The position numbers and the translations under genes are program-made. A DNA stretch of 5,416 nucleotides, taken from NCBI GenBank assembly GCA_900772745.1, contig CAAGRV010000123.1, forward strand, positions 1-5,416, in the 5' to 3' direction. A model generated the notes under the pieces. The model was not told where the DNA came from and did not search any database. It saw only the letters and a program-made list of their open reading frames with translations. The stretch comes from Clostridia bacterium (GTDB taxonomy: Bacteria; Bacillota; Clostridia; Christensenellales; UBA3700). Position 1 is the stretch's first letter. Each line of letters begins with the position of its first letter. Below are positions 1 through 4,723 of this stretch, piece after piece.

Positions 1-936
1 AGTCAAGCTTGCATTGTATCCTCTTTCTTTTAAATATATTGTGATAGCCGTACGCGCATCATTCATATACGTTGTACCCTTCGTGTCGTGTTTGCAAAGC
101 ACTCTCAATCTATCAAAAGTATCCTGTCTATTATTATTCAACAATGTTTCCATTCCAAGCCAATTATAATAAACCATAATATTCGTTATCGCTGTTGGAC
201 CACAATGATTAGTTATAGTTCCACCTTTATTTAACGACGTCATAGACGAAAAAGATAAGCCAGAACCACTAATCCCATTTGTGTTAGTAGTCGATCCAAA
301 AGTAATCCCTTTAAGATAATGCCAATCTGAATTCGTCCACCCCGAAGTTCTATCTCTAATATCTTTCCAGTTTATTATACCATGTTCGCCACTATCTGGC
401 TTGCCCGAATTGCCCTTTAATTTCGCTTTTCTTGAAAGGAGTTTACTTTTAAATTCCTTAATCGAGTTATTTAGTACAGACTTATATACTTCTTTACCAA
501 ACTTATCCGTAATTGCTTTAATATCGTTTTCGTTATAATAATTGAACACTCCTGCATAATAAATCTTCTCATTGATAGAAAAATCATTTAAAATATCTTC
601 ATCGTTAAAGCCGTACTCATCAATAGTTTCAGTGATATAGTTATATACTGCATAATCTATTTCCCCATCTCTATTAAAAATAGAAGCTTGCGCAATAATG
701 TGTTCCTCATCATCATAAAGGTTAACAGAATATAGAGTGTCGACATTATTATAAGTAATGTTTTTTGCTGAATATATTGTGTTCATAAAATCTTTAGCCC
801 GTGCTTCAGCAGAATAATCAACTTCCTCAGCAAAAGCCGAGGCTGTGTTAACCCCACCTAATAAAATAGTTGCGAAAATACCTATAGTTATAAGGACAGC
901 GATCATCCATTTTAAAGACAACACTTTTTGTTTCAT
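1..936 (-). CDS. Secreted cysteine-peptidase-like protein (C39/papain-like), 3' end off window
   Basis: The minus strand reads open for 312 codons from ATG at 936 to the left edge, so the C-terminus is missing. The start has GGAG seven bases upstream. Residues 1-36 are a signal peptide: a Lys-containing start, a hydrophobic core (about 11-28), and a likely cleavage after ASA (34) or AFA (36). Residues 37 to about 230 are acidic and Tyr/Asn-rich with no motif I recognise; they could be a propeptide or N-terminal domain. At 240-252 lies TITNHCGPTAITN, the type of motif that carries the nucleophilic Cys (here Cys245) in C39-like and papain-like peptidases. The matching His and Asp/Asn would lie beyond the window, so activity is unproven. 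I infer an exported or surface protease or a relative of one. It is visibly more AT-rich than trpS (18 G/C of 60 at 601-660 against 32 of 60 at 5101-5160), which may hint at different ancestry. The gene is probably transcribed alone from its own promoter. Confidence 0.72.
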   Translation of the reverse strand, partial: MKQKVLSLKWMIAVLITIGIFATILLGGVNTASAFAEEVDYSAEARAKDFMNTIYSAKNITYNNVDTLYSVNLYDDEEHIIAQASIFNRDGEIDYAVYNYITETIDEYGFNDEDILNDFSINEKIYYAGVFNYYNENDIKAITDKFGKEVYKSVLNNSIKEFKSKLLSRKAKLKGNSGKPDSGEHGIINWKDIRDRTSGWTNSDWHYLKGITFGSTTNTNGISGSGLSFSSMTSLNKGGTITNHCGPTAITNIMVYYNWLGMETLLNNNRQDTFDRLRVLCKHDTKGTTYMNDARTAITIYLKERGYNASLT

Positions 937-979
937 AACAAATCTCCATTATACTTGAATTTTGATAATAGTTTTTTTT

Positions 980-1008
980 ACGATAACATAATTTTACAAA
1001 AACGTCAA
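980..1008 (-). promoter_or_regulatory. Candidate sigma-A promoter of the peptidase-like gene
   Basis: On the minus strand TTGACG (1008-1003) and TATCGT (985-980) are separated by exactly 17 bases, matching 5 of 6 and 4 of 6 consensus positions. Transcription would begin near 973 and leave a leader of roughly 40 bases before the ATG at 936. Found by eye only. A TATAAT closer to the start (about 950) lacks a well-placed -35 and overlaps the ribosome binding site. Confidence 0.45.
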
Positions 1009-1076
1009 TATCCTTTCAAAATATTTATTTCTAAATGTTTTAATGCCTAGCATATTATTAACCAATACAACAAAAC

Positions 1077-1111
1077 AAAAGTTGGAGTAGCCATATGCTA
1101 TTCCAACTTTT
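1077..1111 (-). terminator. Hairpin terminator downstream of the small broken gene
   Basis: A 15-base-pair stem (1077-1091 with 1097-1111) contains one imperfect pair (1087/1101) around a 5-base loop. Read on the minus strand, the stem is followed by CTTTTGTTTTGTTG, an acceptable T-rich tail. It lies six bases past the stop (1117-1119) of the shifted frame of the small gene, so it most likely ends that transcript before the peptidase-like gene. On the plus strand the T-tract is shorter (CTTTTATCG), so weak two-way function is possible. Confidence 0.6.
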
Positions 1112-1116
1112 ATCGT

Positions 1117-1246
1117 TTAATATTGAGTTGTAGTATTGTTTTGCGATTTTTTCGCTTTGATTTGTCCTTTTAGTTTATTTTGTTTGTTTGCATTATCTCA
1201 CTATGAAACGTACATCTTGGTCAAATTCTTCAAATTCGTTTTTCAT
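1117..1246 (-). pseudogene. Small gene of about 42 codons, apparently frameshifted
   Basis: On the minus strand AAAGGAG sits five bases before ATG at 1246, as good a start signal as any in the window. The frame encodes 17 residues (MKNEFEEFDQDVRFIVR) and stops at 1193-1195. From base 1197 a neighbouring frame runs for 26 codons to a TAA at 1117-1119 and reads DNANKQNKLKGQIKAKKSQ and a short Asn/Thr-rich end: a lysine-rich, soluble-looking tail. That stop is directly followed by the 1077-1111 hairpin. The simplest reading is a gene of about 42-43 codons, acidic at the front and basic at the back, disrupted by loss or gain of one or two bases near 1196-1200. The alternatives are a true 17-residue peptide, or a sequencing error in an intact gene. 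I do not recognise the product. It follows the arsR terminator, so it would need its own promoter or read-through. Confidence 0.38.
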
Positions 1247-1258
1247 AAGTTCTCCTTT

Positions 1259-1271
1259 TGCACTAGGTGCA
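1259..1271. promoter_or_regulatory. Short perfect dyad just upstream of the small gene's RBS
   Basis: TGCAC-TAG-GTGCA is a perfect 5-base-arm dyad. It ends about four bases before the ribosome binding site of the small gene starting at 1246. It could be a protein-binding site or a small leader hairpin, or chance. No function can be assigned. Confidence 0.25.
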
Positions 1272-1309
1272 GTTTGATATATTTACAACAAGGCGTGTTG
1301 CTTGTGTAC

Positions 1310-1332
1310 AAAAAAGACGCCCTAGGCGTCTT
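1310..1332 (-). terminator. Rho-independent terminator of arsR
   Basis: Read on the minus strand, AAGACGCC-TAG-GGCGTCTT forms an 8-base-pair, GC-rich stem with a 3-base loop (1332-1314), followed by T's to 1310. The TAA stop of arsR (1333-1331) overlaps the first stem bases, so termination comes immediately after the coding sequence. This makes arsR a single-gene transcript. Confidence 0.8.
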
Positions 1333-1687
1333 AGCAAAATTTTCCGTTGGAAGTGTTGAGATTGTCCACTCCCAAAGCCATTACGTCATTGACATAAGGG
1401 TTGATTATGCGGTAAAAAATAATTTTCCCTACTCGTCTGTCTGCAACAATTCTTGCATCTCTGAGCAGTTTGAGTTGGTGAGAAATGGTCGTTTGATTGA
1501 GCCCCAACAGCGCACACATATCATACACACACAGCTCTGTCACCGCCAAAGCTGACAAAATCTTCAAGCGAGTGCTGTCGCTGAAAATATTGTAAAAATC
1601 CGCTATGCCCTCCACTGCTCCGTTGGGCGGCAGAAAACTTCGCACCGATTGTTCTTGGTTGTAATTGAGAGTTAGACACTGTTGCAT
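1331..1687 (-). CDS. ArsR/SmtB-family winged-helix repressor with altered metal sites
   Basis: This 118-residue protein has the family's normal length. The start at 1687 is fixed by AAAGGAG seven bases upstream. Residues 27-47 match the family's opening helix (ADFYNIFSDSTRLKILSAL). Residues 51-77 are the helix-turn-helix with the hallmark ISHQLKLLRDARIV, and 78-94 are the wing. In E. coli ArsR the inducer-binding segment reads ELCVCDLC; here it is ELCVYDMC, so Cys53 and Cys58 are kept but the middle Cys is Tyr55. By my hand alignment the four SmtB alpha-5 zinc ligands (Asp, His, His, Glu) become Asn96, Tyr98, Asn109 and Thr112, so that site is absent. Extra cysteines lie at 4 and 118. It probably represses DNA in the absence of a ligand, but the ligand (arsenite or soft metal through a rearranged Cys set, redox, or a non-metal signal) is open. 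It is transcribed alone, divergent from a cysteine-rich gene, and likely autoregulated through the 1714-1746 dyad. Confidence 0.9.
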   Translation of the reverse strand: MQQCLTLNYNQEQSVRSFLPPNGAVEGIADFYNIFSDSTRLKILSALAVTELCVYDMCALLGLNQTTISHQLKLLRDARIVADRRVGKIIFYRIINPYVNDVMALGVDNLNTSNGKFC

Positions 1688-1713
1688 TTTTTTGCTCCTT
1701 TTGTTTGCTTTCT

Positions 1714-1746
1714 ATTATATATGTACAAGGGGGGGGTACATTATAT
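1714..1746 (-). promoter_or_regulatory. arsR promoter region with operator-like dyad and G8 core
   Basis: ATGTAC-N9-GTACAT (1721-1741) is a perfect 6-base-arm inverted repeat whose centre holds eight consecutive G (1729-1736 on the plus strand). On the minus strand it is bracketed by two TATAAT boxes (1745-1740 and 1719-1714), either of which could be the arsR -10; neither has a good TTGACA-type -35. A repressor bound here would cover the promoter, the usual layout for ArsR-family autoregulation. The spacing differs from the classic SmtB-type 12-2-12 imperfect repeat, so assignment to this repressor is inference. A decayed second copy (GTATAGGGGGAGTACA) lies at 1749-1764. Confidence 0.45.
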
Positions 1747-2043
1747 CCGTATAGGGGGAGTACAGCTTTGCTTTATATCTTGTCACCGCTCACCCAAAAT
1801 TGTCGGGCTTACTTTTTCGTTCTACTAATAAAGAACTCACCCCCAGCCCCACCCGTTGGTTATATTACAATTTGTTTGGGAGTATTTACTTTTTACTCCT
1901 ATTTTCTTGCAAATCCACGGCTTTTTCTCAATTATTTACTTGGAAAATGCCATCGCTGTCAATTTTGTTGACAAGTTTTTCCACCACTGCAAGCCGATGG
2001 CTTTTGGTCTATGCTCGTATGAGCCTACATACATATTAACTCA
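1747..2043. other. Non-coding spacer between divergent genes
   Basis: I see no convincing gene here; short open frames on the plus strand lack ribosome binding sites and have low-complexity translations. It holds the decayed G-rich repeat at 1749-1764, a weak 6-base-pair hairpin (GGAGTA 1879-1884 with TACTCC 1894-1899), and a perfect dyad TGTCAA-TTTTG-TTGACA at 1957-1973. That dyad places a consensus TTGACA on both strands, but neither has a good -10 at the right distance. Confidence 0.5.
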
Positions 2044-2074
2044 TTCACACAAAACTATTTTGTCACATATTGTA
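2044..2074 (+). promoter_or_regulatory. Candidate promoter of the cysteine-rich gene
   Basis: Two readings fit the same place. As a housekeeping promoter, TTCACA (2044-2049) and CATATT (2066-2071) lie 16 bases apart, 5 of 6 and 4 of 6 matches. As a late-sporulation sigma-K type promoter, CATATTGTA (2066-2074) fits the CATAnnnTA -10 exactly with AC at 2047-2048, 17 bases upstream. Either gives a leader of about 30 bases. Both patterns are degenerate, so this is a candidate only. Confidence 0.3.
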
Positions 2075-2109
2075 GATTAAGCAATAACAATGTAAAAAAG
2101 GAGGTATAT

Positions 2110-2409
2110 ATGAACAATTGTTGTTTGTGGTTGTTGCTACTTATGTGTTGTTGCAACAAAAAATGCGACCAAACAGACGAATTCGGAGATTGCTTGGGTT
2201 GCGGATACAATGACAGCAGGCAAAGCAGATGCGGCTCGGGCTGTGACTGCACCACTCTGCTGCTCATTATGATGGCAATGCAATGTTGTTGTCAAAGACC
2301 AGTAGTTGCTGGCACAGGTGGCACTGGCACTGGTGGTACTGGTACAGGTGGCACAGGCACGGGCGGAGGAACTACTCCAGAGAAACCACCTGAAAATCCA
2401 ACTCCATAA
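2110..2409 (+). CDS. Small cysteine-rich protein with Gly-Thr repeat tail, unrecognised
   Basis: This 99-residue protein has a near-perfect AAGGAGG at 2098-2104, five bases before ATG. It contains 14 cysteines, all within residues 4-61: CC at 4-5, CCC at 13-15, single Cys at 19, 28, 31, 41, 45 and 47 (including CxxC and CxC spacings), and CCC at 59-61. Two short hydrophobic stretches (6-12 and 50-57) are flanked by cysteine clusters. Residues 68-89 are four GTGGT-like units, and the end is proline-rich (PEKPPENPTP). There is no normal signal peptide with a positive start. I do not recognise a family. The cysteine count and clustering suggest metal binding, disulfide cross-linking (as in cysteine-rich spore-surface proteins) or lipidation, but the sequence does not choose between them. 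The divergent ArsR-family gene could regulate it. It ends in a strong terminator, so it is a single-gene transcript. Confidence 0.8.
   Translation: MNNCCLWLLLLMCCCNKKCDQTDEFGDCLGCGYNDSRQSRCGSGCDCTTLLLIMMAMQCCCQRPVVAGTGGTGTGGTGTGGTGTGGGTTPEKPPENPTP
2311..2370 (+). repeat. Four tandem 15-base units inside the cysteine-rich gene
   Basis: Units begin at 2311, 2326, 2341 and 2356. The first three encode GTGGT and the last, more diverged, encodes GTGGG. Third-position differences (for example ggcaca, ggcact, ggtaca) show the copies are old enough to have drifted while keeping the peptide, so the repeat is probably under protein-level selection. The in-frame 15-base unit could expand or contract without breaking the gene. 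Confidence 0.85.
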
Positions 2410-2451
2410 TACATATTACATACTAGACAAATCATTGCTTGACATTATCAA

Positions 2452-2479
2452 AAAAAGTAGACTGCATAGTCTACTTTTT
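2452..2479. terminator. Two-way terminator between convergent transcripts
   Basis: A perfect 12-base-pair stem (2452-2463 with 2468-2479) closes a 4-base loop. On the plus strand it ends in CTACTTTTTCATTTTTG, 43 bases after the cysteine-rich gene. On the minus strand it ends in CTACTTTTTTTG, closing the trpS operon. The A-run/T-run flanks make it functional in both directions. Confidence 0.85.
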
Positions 2480-2647
2480 CATTTTTGCGTATATGTATTG
2501 AGTTTTTGGCATATTTCAACAAAATTATGTAGTATTGTTTGCCAATTATTTTGCGATATTTTTCCTAAATTTTTATTGGCAATCCAAATTCCTAATCGAA
2601 TATCCTGCCAAACAAAAAACCTATTATTTGTAGAATTGCCTAGTTGT
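2480..2647. other. Spacer between the operon end and its terminator
   Basis: This 168-base stretch is the likely 3' untranslated tail of the minus-strand operon. It holds a long-looped 8-base inverted repeat (TTGCCAAT 2539-2546 with ATTGGCAA 2575-2582). On the minus strand one frame is open throughout with a protein-like, tryptophan-containing translation, but no ATG, GTG or TTG start with a ribosome binding site lies inside it. I do not call a gene. Confidence 0.5.
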
Positions 2648-3232
2648 CTAGTCGAACAAGTCGTCATTCTTTGGTGGAGCAGAATTGGTATGACCGCCAG
2701 TAAGTTTGGATATTTTGTAGCACATAACCTTGAACACCCAGCGATAAAGCGGATCATAAATGCTGAAAACTACCCAACCTACAATCCAAAATACGGGAGC
2801 ATTCATAGTAAAGTTGCCGATGACAATCTCGCTTATCACCAATCCCATCAGCTTGTAGCAACCCCAAAAAGCAAGGGCAAAGTATGCAAGCTTGACCGTC
2901 ACAATAACAATTATTTTGAGAGCTTTATTGAGCCTAGTGTTGTACAATTTGAAGTCGCATAGCCACGCTATCAAAGCATACAACCCAAAAAATAATATAT
3001 ACGGAATAGCCTTGATATTGCCCACAAAAAAGCCTATGAGCCCTGCCACAACGTAAGTTGCGACCGACGCCCACCATCTTTCTTTGGCTAGCGGAATGGC
3101 GGTGCAAAGTGAGGAAATTACAAAAAATGCTAGTTTCATTGTGGGTAAAAAAATGGCAAGCATCAACGAAATAATCGTCAATGCTGCCGAAATACCTGCT
3201 ATTGCTATATTGTAACTTCTTTGACTTCTCAT
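2648..3232 (-). CDS. Multi-pass membrane protein, last gene of the trpS operon
   Basis: This 194-residue protein has about six hydrophobic segments (roughly 8-30, 33-48, 54-72, 76-92, 105-128 and 146-160), a short basic N-terminus (MRSQR) and a polar tail (175-194, ending NDDLFD). I cannot name its family with confidence. The size, the helix count and the small-residue-rich first helix recall substrate-binding S components of ECF vitamin transporters and similar small membrane proteins, but I see no diagnostic motif, and no ECF ATPase gene is present here. The start at 3232 lies one base after the stop of the J-like gene and lacks a good ribosome binding site, so translation is probably coupled. 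Its place after the DUF5685 and J-like genes suggests a shared membrane-linked role (inference). The transcript continues to the terminator at 2452-2479. Confidence 0.8.
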   Translation of the reverse strand: MRSQRSYNIAIAGISAALTIISLMLAIFLPTMKLAFFVISSLCTAIPLAKERWWASVATYVVAGLIGFFVGNIKAIPYILFFGLYALIAWLCDFKLYNTRLNKALKIIVIVTVKLAYFALAFWGCYKLMGLVISEIVIGNFTMNAPVFWIVGWVVFSIYDPLYRWVFKVMCYKISKLTGGHTNSAPPKNDDLFD

Positions 3233-3233
3233 A

Positions 3234-3872
3234 TCAGCAACAAGGAATCAAGTCACCGCCACAACTTTCACAGCAACAATCCAAACAAATAAGTGTGCTA
3301 CAAGTGTTGCAACAAGCGTCTGCGGTAGATGCCGATTGTGGGTTTTTGTCTGGACGAGAATATCCTGAGCGTTGTTGTCTTGCGCTACCATTTTGGGAGC
3401 TACTCTCCTCTGCGCTTGCGCCTGCCAACACTTTGTTCAATCTCTCTCTAGCTTGTTTGTAATCTTCGTTGGTATCGTCCAAGGTGATTGCGATGTCGAG
3501 TTGTTTTTTGCTCTCTACATTCCAGCCTCTTTTGTGATAAATCACGGCTTGGAGATAGTGCCACTGAGCGTCACGAGTTTCGATATTGTCAAGCATAGTT
3601 TGTGCATCTTCGATATTGCCTGCACGGATAAGCTCCTCGACGTCCTTATGTCCACCGCCACTGGTCACTGTAAAATCATTTTGTTTGTCTTCCAAACACT
3701 CTTGATAAGCCGCATCAAGCTCGGCTAGTTTTCTACCTGCCTCGTTGCCAACTTCGCCTTCTTCAAAGAGTTGGTTTTGGTAAATCGCACGCAAACTTTC
3801 GTATGCTGCGGTAATTTGGGCTTGGGTTGCGTCACGGCTAACCCCCAAAATCAAATACGGATCTTTTCGCAT
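3234..3872 (-). CDS. DnaJ-like protein lacking HPD, with cysteine-rich tail
   Basis: I chose the start at 3872 because AAGGAG lies nine bases upstream and the J-like fold begins at once (MRKDPYLILGVSRDATQAQ). A longer in-frame ATG at 3923 would only add a non-J stretch inside the preceding gene. The product is 212 residues. Residues 4-62 follow J-domain helices I to IV, but the HPD needed to stimulate Hsp70 ATPase is replaced by QNQ at 32-34, so ordinary DnaK stimulation is unlikely. Residues 78-148 look like a TPR-type helical repeat region (NIEDAQTMLDNI, then WHYLQAVIYHKRG). Residues 149-186 are a Ser/Gln-rich linker. The last 26 residues hold ten cysteines (187, 188, 191, 196, 199-201, 204, 211, 212) ending GGDLIPCC, a tail I recall from clostridial relatives, which could bind metal or be lipidated. 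It overlaps the DUF5685-type gene by 22 bases, implying coupled expression and probably joint function. Confidence 0.85.
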   Translation of the reverse strand: MRKDPYLILGVSRDATQAQITAAYESLRAIYQNQLFEEGEVGNEAGRKLAELDAAYQECLEDKQNDFTVTSGGGHKDVEELIRAGNIEDAQTMLDNIETRDAQWHYLQAVIYHKRGWNVESKKQLDIAITLDDTNEDYKQARERLNKVLAGASAEESSSQNGSARQQRSGYSRPDKNPQSASTADACCNTCSTLICLDCCCESCGGDLIPCC

Positions 3873-4723
3873 TTGGTCACGCTCCTTAAAATTTCTTTGG
3901 TTCTTTGTAGTATTCCGTACCACAAAATGTTGGTAATTACTCCATCATATCGAGTAAGTGTGATTTTGTCATAAGCTGAAGAAATGTTGTTGTAACAGCT
4001 CATCAGCAACATTTCGAGTTCTTCTTGTCTGTCGGATAAGAACGTTGCTTTGTCTTTGTAGTCATAATCTGCGAGAAATACATTGTATTTGTGCTCTTTG
4101 AAGTCGTCGTCAACGTCGTCGATTGCGTCCACACAATATATCCATTTGCCCACATTGTACATAATCTCGCCCAAGCTGTCGGTGAATTTTTCACCAAAAA
4201 GCTCTTTGGAAATCTCAAGCATAATATTGCCGAATGGGTGGGCAACTATCTCTGCTCCTGCTGTGTTGTTTTGTTCGAGCTGTCTGAGTTCTTTGTAGCC
4301 TTCGTCCACTATTTTGTCATAGTTTCCGCTCTCGACCTTGGCTCTTTTGTAGTGTTTTTTGACCACAACCGAGTTGAGCATTTTGGCTTTGAGGGAGTTA
4401 TCATCAATAATATTGTCTTGCAATTTATAATGTGCCAAAATCGTATTTATATTGACAATTTGTCTAAACAAGTCATTATCTTTGACTATGCTCTTTTTTT
4501 TGATAGGTGACAAAATGCAAGTTTCGTTGTGAAAAATCACCTCTTTCTCCAATATATCGTGCGCTAGCACTGACAAAAAAGTTATGTCATAGTTGGTGGT
4601 AAATCTCATCATTTGACCGCATTTTTTGCCAATAGACTTGCACAATCCACAATAAAACGCCTTGTAGATTGTAAAGTCTTTGATGAACATATTTGGTTTG
4701 TCAGGTATAACGTAACCGAACAT
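3851..4723 (-). CDS. DUF5685-type protein
   Basis: This 290-residue protein of unknown function is assigned from its opening MFGYV, the Tyr-Cys-Gly-Leu-Cys segment at 24-28 (CxxC, cysteines 25 and 28, with Cys35 nearby) and the following NYDITFLSVL (44-53). These are hallmarks I associate with DUF5685 proteins of Clostridia. Other conserved-looking features are AHPFGNIM at 161-168 and an acidic cluster DAIDDVDDDFKEHKYN at 199-214. The protein appears soluble and helical; CxxC plus the Asp cluster would suit metal binding, but no reaction is known to me. The start at 4723 overlaps the trpS stop as TAATG and has only a distant AGGA, so translation is likely coupled to trpS. The next gene is a divergent J-domain protein, the usual partner of this family, which suggests the two work together. 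Family call is from memory of the motifs. Confidence 0.78.
   Translation of the reverse strand: MFGYVIPDKPNMFIKDFTIYKAFYCGLCKSIGKKCGQMMRFTTNYDITFLSVLAHDILEKEVIFHNETCILSPIKKKSIVKDNDLFRQIVNINTILAHYKLQDNIIDDNSLKAKMLNSVVVKKHYKRAKVESGNYDKIVDEGYKELRQLEQNNTAGAEIVAHPFGNIMLEISKELFGEKFTDSLGEIMYNVGKWIYCVDAIDDVDDDFKEHKYNVFLADYDYKDKATFLSDRQEELEMLLMSCYNNISSAYDKITLTRYDGVITNILWYGILQRTKEILRSVTKCEKIRI

Noticed and set aside
1136..1555. Open plus-strand frame of 139 codons
   Set aside because: It lies antisense to arsR and the small gene, has no ribosome binding site, and opens with a low-complexity Phe/Leu/Cys-rich translation typical of T-rich non-coding strand.
1729..1736. G-quadruplex at the G8 run
   Set aside because: A single run of eight G plus one of five G nearby does not give four separate G-tracts of a normal quadruplex.
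1705..2080. Several overlapping plus-strand frames of 74-88 codons in the divergent spacer
   Set aside because: None has a ribosome binding site, they overlap each other, and the translations look like read-through of non-coding DNA.
2110..2409. Cysteine-rich gene as a modified-peptide (RiPP) precursor
   Set aside because: No modifying enzyme, transporter or leader/core boundary is visible nearby, and the Gly-Thr/Pro tail is not a typical core peptide.
2539..2582. Inverted repeat TTGCCAAT/ATTGGCAA as a terminator or small RNA
   Set aside because: Only eight pairs around a 28-base loop, with no T-run placed for termination; likely chance in AT-rich DNA.
2306..2962. Plus-strand frame of 218 codons
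   Set aside because: It begins inside the cysteine-rich gene in another frame, crosses a strong terminator, and runs antisense to the membrane-protein gene.
3873..3923. Longer N-terminus for the J-like protein from ATG at 3923
   Set aside because: It would lie wholly inside the DUF5685-type gene, add no J-domain sequence, and lacks the AAGGAG that precedes the ATG at 3872.
4003..4510. Frames on both strands within the DUF5685-type gene
   Set aside because: Shadows of a clear coding frame, without ribosome binding sites of their own.
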